A DNA stretch of 64,000 nt from Tausonia pullulans (lineage: Eukaryota > Basidiomycota > Tremellomycetes > Cystofilobasidiales > Mrakiaceae). The first letter of the stretch is position 1. Every line of letters begins with the position of its first letter. This document shows positions 47,493-59,600 of this stretch, piece by piece. The DNA is taken from assembly GCA_951802195.1 (NCBI GenBank), contig OX637636.1, positions 570,501-634,500 of the forward strand, given 5' to 3'. The notes under the pieces are model-generated. The model saw only the letters and a program-made list of their open reading frames with translations, was not told the DNA's origin and did no database searches. The translations under genes and the position numbers were made by a program.

Positions 47493-50400
47493 ATGGTCTC
47501 CTCCCGGCCTAAGCGACTTTCGGCCACTAAAATGGCCTCCTCCACGTATCTTGACCCCTCCAGCTCAGCCGCGGAGGACGAGGACCTTGGGCACGATGAA
47601 AGCGACGACGATAACAAGTCGCGCCGCCCGAAGAGGGCGTCCTCCCGTCGAGCGGGCTCATCTCCCCCAAAGTCGACAAACACCGCAAGACGCATCGCTG
47701 CCTCCTCCAACAAGTCAGTAAACGTATCGCCATCCCGGAGCGAAGCGCCGAAAACCGGCAGCCCCGGCCTGCAGGCCAACGATGACGATGATGCGACGAC
47801 GATGCGAGAGGCGACTGCCTCCTCCTCGTCGCTCCCCAAGCGGAGCTTAGTAGCCTTTCCGACGGATTCGGAGCCCGACAGGAAGAAGAAGAGGGCAGCT
47901 CCAGTATTAGCTGCCGCCGTTGTTCGTCCGCGCTCCGCCACGACCACGACCACCTCCACCGCCGCATCCTCCTCCTCCCGCATCCTTGCCAGCAACCGGA
48001 GGAACACGCTCTCCCGTGTCAGCACCTCCTCCCCCTCCTTCCTCTCTGAATTATCTGGAGCCGACGAACGGGCTCAGCGCGTCTTCACGTCCTCCCCTAA
48101 GCGGCCGAGAAACGCGTCGTCGTCGTTCGCCCTCCCCGCCACAGGGAACAAACGCTTCGCGCTCGCCTCGACTACGGGCTCGCCCTCGGCTCGGACGCGG
48201 ACTCTTGTTCGGTCGTCGAGCTTGACGTTCCCGTTCCAGAGGTCGTCCCAGGACTCGCCACCGGGAAAGACCGCTGTGTGGGTCGCTCGGAAGCTGACGC
48301 GCATCGTCTGGGCGCGACTCGATCTGTCGGGCGACAAGGTGGCGGATGAAGAGGAAACGGATGGATTCTGGTGGCCAGCTTGGGTGAGCGCGATATTTGT
48401 ACTAAACAGGAGGGAACAGGTGGCTGATCCTTGGATTCCCTTCCATCAGCGCGTCACGTCCGACGGAGATCTCATCAAGAAGGACGCATCATGCTCGGTC
48501 CAGCTCTTCCAGGCTGAGCCAGGGACCCTTACAGATCTCAAGTATCGAGGGTAAGCAAAGCTAGCTAGTGGCTCGCGGCCCCTGCCTCTTTCTTCTCTCA
48601 TCGTAGTTGCTTACCTCCGATCCTTCACTTCATAGTACAAAGCACACTATCACCTCCCTCTCAGCAGCCAAGATCCTCACCTTTTTCGTTCCCTCAACCG
48701 GTGTCCCTCGGTTTACGAGCAAGACGTACGCTCTTCCGCGACAGCTCTCTTCCGCCACTGCCGATTCCGTCCCATCTCCCGCATCGCCACCTCCGTCTTT
48801 CGCCGCAGACTTTGAGGCCGTTGTCCGGATTGCGAGGCAGGAGATGCAGCGCATCGAGCGGGCGGAACTTGATGATAGCAGCGATTCGGATGGCGGCCTC
48901 GACGACTCGGGCGCGATGGTCTCGACGTGGAAGGGCAAGGGCAAGGGCAAGGGCAAGAGGTTGCAAGAGAAGAATCACAGCGATGAGGAGAAAAGCGACG
49001 TGTTGTTCGGGATCAGGGCGAGAAGGGAAGTAGCGAGCAAGTGGCTCGACAGCGATGTTGACGAGTGAGTGCAGTCTTGTGCGGCTTCTATACCTCCCTG
49101 TCGGCCGCTGATTTCCTTCCCATTGTACCCAAGTGATGAACTTCCCTCATACAAACCAGGAGACCACGTCTTTCTTCGCTGGCGGAAACAGTGGTGGGGT
49201 GGGATCGTCCGCGGGGCGCCTTGTGTCCGAGTGGACAGCAAGAAGAAAAAATCCGGCGTCGACCGTGTCATCTCCTGCGAGATGGTCGGTGAGTCGAGGG
49301 CCAAGGATTTTCAAGAGCGGGATATCGTGCCGAGAGCGCAGCTTTGGACGAAGGACTGCGAAGTACGTCGTTGGCTCTCTTCTCTTTCCTGTTTCCATCC
49401 GATTGACCAATTTATTATAGCCCTGGGGTGTCTTTACAACCGAAAGGATCAACGACTTCGGTCTCACCGCCTCTCAGCGTCCGAAGACGCCTTCTCCCTC
49501 CTCAGACGACCCCGACCACCAGGCTTTCGACGACCTTGACCTCCCCTCGCAGATCCTTCGCACCCGACCAACGCTCGCCCGCCTAATCCGGGGCGAGTAC
49601 CCTCCTGCCGTCAAGGCTCACCGCGAGTTCACGACAACCTCGGCAGGGAAGAGGGTCGACATCTCGCAGATGGCGGCAGTTGTCGTGGATGAGGAGGACG
49701 TTGGCGAGCTGGGCGGACAGCAGATGTTGGGCAAGGGTGCGTACGGTGCGTTCTCAGAGGAGACGGTCGAAACATACTTGCTTCCGGAGCTGGGGAGGTG
49801 GCTCTTTGGGAGGGCGAGCGTCAGCGGATGGAGTGGCGAGGAGGTGGAGGTACGTCTTCCTTGTGAGCGCGAAATCGTCGGCTCAAGCTGACCTCTGGTG
49901 CTTGTTCGTTTCTAGCAGCAAGCTCTCCCCAAGGGCGACAAAGCATTCGAAGCTATGTCGCAGACCCTTAAGCGGCAGTACATCCAGGACATTCTTCTCC
50001 CACACCTCCTCATAGAGATCATCGTCCTCTCCAACGGCCTGCGCTCGCTGCCCTTAAGCGACGCGCCATCTCCCTCGTCTGACCAGGAGACCCGCCCCGC
50101 CTCCTCCATTCCTCACTACCCCTTCGACCCTTCTTTCGAGTTCCCCTCGCCCGAGGACTACGGCCTCTCAATGACGGCAGAGGACCTCGTCCGCGAGCTC
50201 ATGATCTACAAGCATGCAGCGCACCTCTTTTCGATTGAGCGGACGTCCCCATTCGCATGGGTCCAGTCAGAGCACGAGGAGCGCATGCGAAGACTCCTCT
50301 CGGCGGTCTCAAGGCTCAAGCGGGAGGTAAAGATCATGGAAGAGGAAAGGCGGTACGAGGATAGCGATCAGAGAAGGCGGAGGGAGAGGAAGACGAGCGA

Positions 50401-50620
50401 ATTGGAGAAGATCGAGGATGCTGTGAGCGATGCGAGGAGGGCGGAGAGGACGGCGAGGGTTGGTGAAGAAGGCCATGGCGAGGGGGATGAGGACGATGAG
50501 GACGCTGGCATCGGTTGTGGAGGTGTTCGGGAGAGGAAGGAGAAACTCAGGGTCGAGGAACTAAGCTTCGATGAGCGGGGGTCGAAGACGCTTGATGGGG
50601 TGAAACTTAGATTAAAGTGA
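47493..50620 (+). CDS. Nuclear protein with PWWP/Tudor-like domain, function unknown
   Basis: A large basic protein. The first 280 residues are Ser/Arg/Lys-rich and disordered, with several PKR and KRP-type nuclear localisation runs (RPKRLSATK, DRKKKRAA). Then IVWARLDLSGDK and GFWWPAW give the V-W-A-R and WWPA elements of a PWWP-like chromatin-reader fold, with the intron just after. Further along, YKPGDHVFLRWRKQWWGGIV looks like a Tudor/SH3-type beta barrel. The C-terminal third is helical, with a predicted coiled coil (RRLLSAVSRLKREVKIMEEE) and acidic GEGDEDDEDAG. It ends KTLDGVKLRLK. The fungal-specific family is not recognised; a chromatin or DNA-repair role is a guess. Its stop lies only 54 bp from the opposing RING gene's stop. 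Confidence 0.72.
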
Positions 50621-50674
50621 ATCCCAAGTCGTTCCCACTTGGTCAAACAACAAGTAATCATGGGGGACAGCTAG

Positions 50675-53583
50675 CTATACCACGAGCGGCTCGCGCGCGA
50701 CAGATACCTCTTCCTCGGCACGCGAGACGACTACGTCGGCCCGGCAAATGGGGCAATTGCGGTGGTCGTTGAGCCAGCCCTCGAGGCACGTCTTGTGCAG
50801 AAAGTGGCGGCACGGCATGTGCATTATGAGCTCGTGCGACTCGTACTGGCGGTAGCAAAGTCAGCTAAGGACAAGCAACCCAGGCAACGACACTCACATC
50901 GTCTAGGCAGATTCCGCAGCGACCATCGACCGTATTCCCCTTGCCGGCGCCACTGCTAACGACATCCCGATAACTCTCCACGTTAAGCCCTTCGACAACC
51001 CACCGAGGCGTTCCCGCCGGTCGTCCTGGCCCAATCCGCGCCCCGAGCGAAACGAGCCCCTCATACGAGGTGTCGAGCTCGGCGTCCGAAATGTAGTCCG
51101 AAAAAGGGAACGCGTACGGAGGGGCCGCCGCTCCCGAGGAGAGGTTGAGTCGAGGGTCGAGCCACGGATCCGAGCCGCCAGGGACGAGCGGGACGAAGCC
51201 GGCGGCGGTGGAGGTGGCTGGGGAAGACCCGCTGTTATCGGCAACCAGGGAGCGGTAGAGCGCGTCGAGGGCAGCCAGTCTGTGCAAGGGGTACTGCCAG
51301 GGCGTGGAGGTCGATGACGACGACGGAGGAGGCAGCGAGGAGAAGGAAGGGGGAGGAGGGGGCGGATCACGAACGGACGCCCTGTCGCCAATGTCGAAGG
51401 CGTTGGCGCCGAGTTCAGTGGCGCGGAGCCGGTCTCGCCGGGTCGAGATGCGGGCGAGCGTCTGAATGAGCGACGACGACGGCTCGAGGCCGAGGTCAGC
51501 GTTCTCGCCAGAACCGTCGGCATCGTCATCGTGTGTGCCGCGGACAAGTGAGGAGGGCTGGCGGATCTGAAGCAATCGCCGGCGGTCGCGCTCCGTGAGG
51601 CCGGTGCCGGGCTGTCGGGTGAAAGTCAGTTTCTGAGTCTAGACATAGGCAGCAAGCCAACTCACGAAATCAAGCTCCGACGGCTGCGCCTGACGGCCTT
51701 GCTCCCTTCTTCGTTGCCGTTGCTCGGTCGGCGAGGGCAATGGTGGAAGAACACGCGACTGGTCCTCGGTGTGTCGTGGAGTGGAAGAAGAAGAGGGCAC
51801 CACCGTCGAGCCTGACCGTCTCGCATGAGTGGCCTCCTCCCACATCCAGCCGGGTAGGTTGTCTTGCCGGTCCGGGACCGAGTTGCTTTCGGGGAAGGAT
51901 CGACTGTTCGAGTCAAACCTCCGGCCGATGCTCCCCGAGCTGAGCATGATTGGCAGCCGACTGGATGTTGGGGGTAGCGGCGGTTGTTCGGAGTGAGAAA
52001 AGAGCCGTCCCTCGTAGTCGGCGGCATCAGAGGGAGAGGCGAGAGAGTTGTCGTCTTCGTCGGACGAGTCTGAGCCAAATGCCAAGGGTGCACCTCGAGA
52101 AGAGGGGGCCGGCGGTCGACCTTGGAGCGAGAGTGGCCGGGATAGGGAGATCGGCCGGGACTGTCCCTCTTCATCCTCGGCGACCTGCCAACCCTCCCGC
52201 CTCCTCATGCTTCCTCCCTCCTGGTGGTGGCGCTCCGACGAGGCACGCACGTCTTGGTACGAATCGATGAGCCGTTGAAGGTGTCCAGCACCGCGGCCGA
52301 CGAACGACGTGAGCTCGCTAGGGCGGGGCAAAGGAGAGGGGAGAAAAGTGCTGGACATTCTGGAGAGCGATGATGCTGTCGGCTCTAAGAAGGAAGGTCG
52401 TGGGCGGGAGGGTGGAGAATCTGAGGGACGGTCAAGATAGGGTCAGTCCATTACTTCGAGCTCGCTTTAACCGCGGTCCCAACTAACTGGAAGATGCTGC
52501 TGTTGACGCTCGAGATTGAAGGCCGACGGCGTGATCGGTCTGGTCATATCGGCTTCGACCGCTAACGGAACTCTGCGAGGGATGCGACGACGTATCCGTC
52601 GTCTCGGAGAGGAGATCCGGCGTGATGCCGAGCCACCTCTCGTTTGCAGCCCTTGAGGGACCTCGCATCCTTCCGGTGGAATCGAGTGCGCCTGGCCGAC
52701 GAGCCGAGAGGAGCACGGCTGCTCGGGGGCGAGGCGAGCTTGGCGGTTCAGTGGCCGGGGGAAGCTGGGCCGGATGGTGCTGGTCCACGCCGCCGCGTCC
52801 GCCTTCGCGGCTAAAATACGAGAGCGAGAACTCGCTTGGGGGTGCCTCACTGAGAAGCAACGGTGGAGGAACGGCGGTGGTGTTGCGAACGAGCTGTGGG
52901 CGTCGGCGTCGTAGCGAGGGAGGCGACTGGCCGGTCCCGCTCCCGCTAGCCTCATCGTCCGCCGAGGGACGCCGGGCCGCGCCCTCTGGTAGTAACAGAC
53001 GAGTAAGAAAAATCAGCTATGTCCGTGTTCATGCGGAAGACAATGCCCCGGACTCACCGTTACCAGGCTGGGGAAGGCGGCGGCGACGCGAGTGGCTGCT
53101 GCTGACTCCCTCGGTGGTCCCAGGCTGTTCGATGGAAACCATCGCCTCTGCGTCCTCTCTTACCGTCTGTCTTGATCGATGCCGCTTAGCTCGGGCCTCG
53201 CCTGAAGCAATAGGCCTGCTCTGATGTGTGCTGCCTTCGAGGCCCTCGTCGATGTCTTCGTCGTTGTCTTCGTCGTTAGCATCGCCATAGGAGTGGCGGC
53301 CGGGTGGGGCGGCGTCGGCCCAAGCCGAGGAGGACAAGCTGACTTCTGCCTCGCTGGCCCAGGGCGGGCTATGCTGTTCCAGTCGACCTCGAGAGACGTT
53401 GGAGGACGAGGAAGACGGTTCAGCCGACGAGGAGGGCGAGTGAGATCGTTTGCGGGAGGTGGCGGGGCTGTGAGTGGAGGCGGATGCAGATGGAGGCGCG
53501 GGTCGCGTGAATCCCGATGGGGTTGGGGAGCGCGAGGAGTGGAAGAGCACTGGGGCGAAGAGAGTGGTCGGGCTGGAGGCCAT
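50675..53583 (-). CDS. RING-H2 finger protein, probable E3 ubiquitin ligase
   Basis: The protein carries a C-terminal RING-H2 domain split by an intron: RCGICLDD, then HMPCRHFLHKTCLEGW, then NCPICRADVVV, giving the C-X2-C, C-X-H-X2-H and C-X2-C ligands. RING-H2 domains recruit E2 enzymes for ubiquitin transfer. The rest is long and low in complexity (Ser, Pro, Arg, Asp-rich), starting MASSPTTLFAPVLFHSS at 53583. A helix-like stretch LTERDRRRLLQIRQPSS and the segment YPLHRLAALDALYRSLV precede the RING. The layout of long disordered N-terminus plus terminal RING-H2 resembles quality-control ligases such as San1, but homology is not shown. I join 53583-53060, 52990-52490, 52370-51670 and the rest as one gene; splitting into two genes is possible. 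Confidence 0.75.
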
Positions 53584-53812
53584 CGTGGCTGAGCTGGGCT
53601 ACCGATGGCGTTGAGGGTCGTGGTGGTCGTGGAGGGTGAGGGAAGGGAGGGTAGACGCAAGCCGGCGAGGCCCGAGGCGCCTCGTCTCACTGCCCGGTGC
53701 GCATAGATCCAGGTCATCCGTCTGATATTCTTTCTCTCTTTCTTCTAGCATCACTTCGTGAATCATCATACATCCGTCGAGTAAGAGCAGCCATCTACCA
53801 CGGGTGCAGGCC

Positions 53813-56023
53813 TCAAGCAAAGTACTGCAAGAACAAATCGCGATCAGCCCGTGACAACGCCACCTACTCGCCCCCCGACTGCGACGACTCACAAACTGGT
53901 CGTTCTTCTTTTTCGACTGGACCTCGAGGATACCGCTGTAAAAGTGCTCGTGGTCGAGAACCTTGGCCCCGCTCCGGAGGGCGTTCATGCCGGCCTCGAC
54001 GCAAACGGCCTTGAGCTGGGCGCCGTTGAACTCTGGGCAAGCGGGAGATAGTTGAGGAGGTCAGCAGCGAGCGGAGCAAGCAAGACAGCGAGGACGCCCA
54101 CGAACCGTCCGTGCTGGCAGCGAGCTCCTTGAAGTTGACGCCAGGCCCAACGTTCATCTTGCGCGAGTGAATTTCGAGAATCCGCGCCCGGGCGTCCTCC
54201 TTGGGAAGCGGGAACTCAATCTTGCGGTCGAGTCGCCCCGATCGGAGAAGCGCCGGGTCGAGGATGTCGATCCGGTTCGTCGCCGCGATGACCTTGATCC
54301 GCTCGTCCGAGCCAAAGCCGTCGAGCTGGTTGAGGAGTTCAAGCATCGTCCGCTGGACCTCGCGGTCACCGGACTTGTCCGAATCGAACCGCTTCGTGCC
54401 GATGGCGTCGAGCTCGTCAATGAAGATGATGGCGGGCGCCTTCTCCTTGGCGAGCTCGAACGCGTCCCGGACGAGCTTGGCGCCGTCTCCGATAAACATC
54501 TGGAAGGCACGGAGTCAGTAGGGAGCGAGGGAAACGAGAGGCGAGTACCCACCTGGACAAGCGAAGGGCCAGCGAGCTTGAGGTAGCAGGCGTTGGTCTG
54601 GAGCAAGGGCATGTTAGTTGGGGCTTGTGTGGGAGACAGCACCGACGGGCACACACCTGAGCAGCGCACACACGAGCCAAGAGCGTCTTGCCCGTCCCTG
54701 AAGAGGAGGAGGGGTGAGCGGAGAACGAGGAAGAAACGCGTGGAAGGGACGCCTTACCTGGCGGACCATACATAAGAGCGCCCTTGGGAGGCTTGATACC
54801 GAGCGTCTTGAACTTGTCAGCCTGCTGCATCGGCAGGACGCTGAAGTGAGGGATTAGCATGCATCAGATGGAAGAGAGAGGGGGAAACGAGACGAACATG
54901 GCCTCGACGAGCTCCTCGATCTGCTTGTCCAGTCCTCCGATGTCGGTGTACGTCCCCGTCGGCCGCTCCTCGACCTCCATCGCCTTGACTCTCGAGTCGT
55001 ACTCTGTCAAGGGCGGTCGTCAGACGCGTCCTCGCGCATAAGACGCGAAGAGACGAGACATACCAGCAGGGAGCGTGTCGAGGATGAGGTATGAATCCTT
55101 GTTCACACCAATAAGGTCTCCCGGCTTAAGCTTCTCCGAGGGAACCAGGCCAACAAGCGGGAGGAAGACGGTCTGGTGGAGACGTGTCATCGTCAGCGTG
55201 CGGCTTCCTCTCCGCTTCCTCTCGCGCGCTGTCCCTCGACTCACCTGACGCGTCGACGTCTTGATGACAGCCGATTTGCCTGATCGCTTCGAGTCCTCGT
55301 TGACGGCCGCGCCCTCTTCCTCCTCATCGTCCGCGTTCACGTCCAGGATCTGAGAGAGAGGAAAGGAGGGGGACGCGTCAGTCTCACGACTCGCTCTGTC
55401 ATCGCGCCCTCTCCTCCCTCGTCCCGGGTCCTGCGCTCCCAGGACTATAACTCGGCACTCTAACGCACCTCGACGACATTTCCGACGAGATAGGGAAGGA
55501 CCTTGTTCCTGCGAAGGACACGCAATCTATCTCAGCACGCCGGACGACAAGCGCAGGAGGGGGGGGGGGGGGCTTAGGGAGGGAAGGAGAGGGGACGCAC
55601 TGCTTGATCTTCTGCTTGTTGTCCGTGATCTTCTCGAGCATCTGAAAGAAAAGGCAAGTGAGTGATGGCCGATAAACTGGCAGGAGAAGAGAGTGTAAGG
55701 GCAACTCACCATGGCCTTCTCGTGACCGAGCCTCATCGACTCCGACTTCATCACCTGCAGGAATCCGAAGCGTTAGCTTTGCGGCTTTCGCTACACACTC
55801 GAAGACCTAGGGGGTCACCCACCTTGATGTCGTTCTCGATGAGCCGGGCCTTAACCTTGATCTCGTCCGGCGTCGATTGGAGAACGTCCTGGGGGATGTC
55901 GGACCAGTCCTCGACGGGTTCGGCAGGTGGAGACGGAGGGGGTGCAGTGGACGACGACGGCGCGTCCATGGGGACGTCGGTGTCTGCAAGGAGCGGGGTC
56001 GATGAGGAAGGGTTGTCGGACAT
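53813..56023 (-). CDS. RPT5: 26S proteasome regulatory ATPase Rpt5
   Basis: An AAA+ subunit of the proteasome base that unfolds and threads substrates. The start is [20 protein letters not shown], followed by a coiled coil ([29 protein letters not shown]) and an OB fold ([30 protein letters not shown]). The ATPase domain follows: [20 protein letters not shown], Walker [19 protein letters not shown] (split by an intron), [20 protein letters not shown], Walker [19 protein letters not shown], sensor [20 protein letters not shown] and arginine finger LDRKIEFP. The C-terminus reads KKKNDQF then YFA, so it ends in the HbYX-like tail that docks into the 20S core. About eleven exons. The family match is near complete. 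Confidence 0.96.
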
Positions 56024-56374
56024 GACTGATGGTGAGGGGGGGGAGAGGGGATAGGTGAGGGTTGAGGGCTGAGGGGAGGATGCCGCACGAGCGAACGAGG
56101 GAGGAGTGCGGAGCGTGGAGGTCGCGCGGCTTGGCTTCGTCACTGCTCGCTTGGCCCCTGACAACGGTCGCCTCCCACGACACTCTCATTGACTCGTGAG
56201 AGGAAGTGGATGCATGTTTTCTTGAAAGCGCATTCTTTCAACAGCGAGGGTACAGGCGGACGTGGAAGCGCGCGCGTGAGGTCATCCGATCGTGATTAGG
56301 CCAAGGGGGAGCAGCGAGGCATACAAGCAAGCAACAAGAGGGAAGGAGCAGCAAAACAAAGATCGACCAACACA
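56024..56374. other. Intergenic, Rpt5 promoter
   Basis: 351 bp between the Rpt5 ATG and the stop of the F-box-like gene (both minus). No PACE-type proteasome element was recognised on a quick reading. Confidence 0.4.
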
Positions 56375-58043
56375 TCATGCTGTCTTCCTTGCCTCCATGC
56401 GGACACCGATCAGCCCGCCGAAGAGCCGGAGATCCGTCTGTCGCTGCCAATGCTCTGGAGGCGCAGCGGGCAGATCGCCGCTCTCGACGGCCTCCTTGAC
56501 CTCCTCTGCCTGAACGGCCGGCCAAAGCCGCTCATCCTCGACGCTGCCCAAGACGACCTCGCCTGAGAGGCCGCCGAGGGCCCAGATCTCGACCTTGGCA
56601 AAGAGCTCGTCGTCCGAGGCGACAAGGTCGACGAGCCGCTGCGAGAAGGATGTTGCAGGGTCGGCCTGGCCTACATAAGGCAACCGGGGCTCGGCAGTGA
56701 TGCGAGGGAGGTAGATGATGCTGAGGGAGAGAATCAGCGATCAGTTGAGAGGAGGGAAGCTGGGGGAAAAAAAACTCACAGGTGAGCATACGCCCGCAGC
56801 GGCTCCGAAAGAAAAAGCTCGGGCGGGATGAGCGGCTCGCGCAGCGCAGGGATGTATCGGATCGAGAGCGTCTTGACGGACGCGCCGACGAGCGAGGTGA
56901 TCTCATTGAAAAGTTCCAGCGTTGGTGTCTGAAGGGCGATTCCGAGCTGGGTGGGTTGGAGCTCAGCAAGGTGCTGGCGAGAGGTCGAATTGGTGCATAT
57001 ATCGAGTGGAAGACCGAGCGAGAGGAGATTGAGAGGCCTGGAGCGGACGGGGATGAGCTGGAGGCCGAAGGCAAAGGGTAACGGGACCGCGCTGAAGGGG
57101 TCGGAAGGCGAGGACGGGTACGTGGGCAGAATCGAGAGCGAGATGACATTCTTGAGGCCCGGGTGACGGATGATGCGGTCTAGGTAGGGTTGTCAGTGTA
57201 TGGCTGAGAGAGTCGATCGCTGATGCCACTCACGAAGATCATCGGGTGTTGTGAAGCCGTCGAGGAGACTGAGGCTTTGGATGAAGGAGGCAAAGTGGAA
57301 GTCGGGGTCCTCCATCATGGAAACTGGGGTTGGAGGGGTTGAACACTCAGTGGGCAGATCATCAGGGGGAGGGGAGGAGAGAGACGGCTTCACGTAAGTT
57401 GTGGTAGCTGCCAGCAGCGAGTCAGTGAGGAATCCGCTGAGGGAACGGGGCTGTCCCACTTACGAAGTGAAGCCGCCGACGACCGTGTCCCTCCACAGCC
57501 CGGGTCGGAGGATTGCCCACCACTCTCGCGAGACCCTGAGCCAGCGCCAGCTTGAGATCGGGTACCCATTGGCGCTTCTATGCTCGCCGACGACCGACAT
57601 GTAGTGCGGGTTCGACGGGTTGAGCGGCGATCTCCGCTGGAGCGCCGAGAACTGAGCCTGCGTGAGTGGCCGCGCCGGGTGAATGAGGATTGGCGGGGGA
57701 AGAATGAGACTGAATCCAGCGTTCAGAGATGAGCTCTCGGCGCTTGGTGAGAAGGAAAGAGGACCCGGGACGAGAAAGGGAGCAAAGGAGGGAGGGATCC
57801 GAGAGTGGACACGCACCTTCGGGACTCTTCAAGTGCCATGAGCACAATCAATTCGCGTAGCTCGAAGGGGAGCTGGCCTAGCGGGAAGCCCTTGGCGTTC
57901 GTGAAGACCTTGGATCCGATCTGGAACGAGATACTGGACGAGTCGCCCTGGAGCGCGTTCGAGACGCCGATGCCTGCGGAGCTCTCGTCAACGGGGGCCT
58001 CGCGCGAGTGCTGATGGGGCCTCACCGAGATTGGTTGTGGCAT
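56375..58043 (-). CDS. F-box-like domain protein, substrate unknown
   Basis: The N-terminus MPQPISVRPHQHSREAP leads to FPLGQLPFELRELIVLMALE, which has the L-LP-EL-E-I spacing of an F-box. It is followed by YPISSWRWLRVSREWWAIL and LWRDTVVGGFTS, the usual second half (L-V-R-W). The C-terminal part has leucine-containing strands such as GLKNVISLSILPTY, LELFNEITSLVGASVKTLSI and VEIWALGGLSG, suggesting irregular leucine-rich repeats. Such proteins usually recruit substrates to SCF ligases. This type of lineage-specific F-box protein is common in basidiomycetes, and I know of no named orthologue. It shares a 168-bp divergent promoter with the small mitochondrial gene. Confidence 0.65.
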
Positions 58044-58211
58044 CCAGGATCAGTGGGAGGAGGAGTGGGACGAGGAAGGCCATGAGGTCGGTGTGTGGTG
58101 CTGGTGGTCATCGTCGGAGGGAAGACAAGGGTCTTCGTCGATGACGTCTCCCTCCCTCAATCCTCTCAGTCGTTTGTTTCCCAGCAACATCCACCATCGA
58201 CCATCACCACC

Positions 58212-58653
58212 ATGCACGCCCTTCGTCTCACCTGCGCTAGCCTCGCTCTCCGGCCGGCAGCCGCCCATTTCTCGCTCTCCTCCGCCCGCGGTTTCGCCGA
58301 CAAGCAGGACCCCAACCCGCAGCGGTCGAGACAAGGCGAAGAGGAGGGCATCAAAGTGCGGCCAGCCCAGAGCCTTCGTCTTGATCTCTCTCGCTGACGT
58401 CTCTTTCTCAGACCGACGACGTCGCAGCTACCGACGCCGCCTTCAAAAGGGGCTCGCCAAACCCGGCCCAGGCGAAGCAAGAGGTTGCGCGAGAGGTGAG
58501 AGCGAGCGCGCGTCTCTCGTTCGTGATGCTCTCTCGCTGACCCGCCTCCATCGCCAGTCGGGCGACTCGATGCAGCCGACAGCCGCCAATGAGACGGCTT
58601 CCAAGCCCGAGGGCTCCCAGCAGGAGCAGAGCCCGGCGGCCAACAAGAAATAG
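58212..58653 (+). CDS. Small mitochondrial protein, function unknown
   Basis: Three exons, 58212-58355, 58412-58495 and 58558-58653, encode about 107 residues with consistent phases. The N-terminus MHALRLTCASLALRPAAAH is Arg/Ala/Leu-rich without acids, followed by SSARGFADKQ, a typical mitochondrial presequence with an R-G-F cleavage-like site. The rest is polar: DAAFKRGSPNPAQAKQEVA, then a Gln/Glu/Ser/Pro-rich tail ending NKK. The short F-K-G-x-x-NP-x-x-A run may be a conserved core. No membrane segment is seen. I do not recognise the family; it is probably a matrix or intermembrane-space accessory protein. Confidence 0.7.
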
Positions 58654-59600
58654 TGGAGCAGGTGATCGTATGTCCCTCTCGAACGGATGTTCGAGCCGGG
58701 GAGATCTGCATACGATACGGGCATGATGGGGGCGTTGCTTGTTAGGATTGGCCCAAGGGTTAAGGGCTAAGGTGCCAGTAGTGAAGTGGAACTGAGGTGG
58801 TGGAGGTACCTTGGGTTCGCTTCGAAATCTTGGGTAGGTTTGTCGGGTCTAAATGATGGTCAGGATGCAGAACAAATTCTGCGATGACTCGAGAGTTTTA
58901 TGGATGAGGTGGCGTGTCCGCAAGGTATTGACAGGCGACTGGAGACAGATTGACTGAGAAAGCAATGGCAATACACAGAGGAAGCCCGTTTGATTATTGG
59001 CACATACGGATATAGCAAGTGTGTAGGACTATCCAAAATGTATTTTATTGAAGCCCGAGAACGAGGACACCCACGCTGAAAACCAAGAACGCTGATGGCC
59101 GTCGCCGGCTGAGCAGGAGCACCTTCGGCGATTCGAGATCTCTCACTTCTGACTGGCTTGCTCTTTCAGAGTCCCGTATACATTCGCCTCCAACACGTCA
59201 GTCCTTAGCCGGATCTCGCCTGACCCCATTGAGACAGATCATGAGGTCTCAGAAAATCAAATGTCGCTCGTCAGAGATGCAAGAAAACGGTCCACGCCGT
59301 CCACATCGCAACGTCGCAAAACACGGCGACGACACCGCCGCTATCTTCTCGCTTAGGCCCTTGCCTCTGTCGTCGCCAGTGCCTTCGATGCCATCTGGCA
59401 AGCTGTGCGCCCTTATATATGCGGCCAGAACGCCGTCGTCCCTGGCCTCATCCCTGGCCACTCTTGCCTCAACGCCTCACACCTCGCATGTCGGGCCGTC
59501 GCTCGCGATTCGCCAAGTGCACCTTGCCCGCCCCGGCTGACCGGCCGTTCGTTCCAAGTTCAGAGTCCAATCACTAATCCAGTTCCGATATCCATGAGCT
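58654..59600. other. Convergent intergenic stretch, about 950 bp
   Basis: This lies between two genes that face each other tail to tail (58653 plus, 59601 minus). It is somewhat AT-richer at 58840-59060. A 103-codon frame at 59229-59540 is not supported by splice signals or a domain. Confidence 0.45.
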
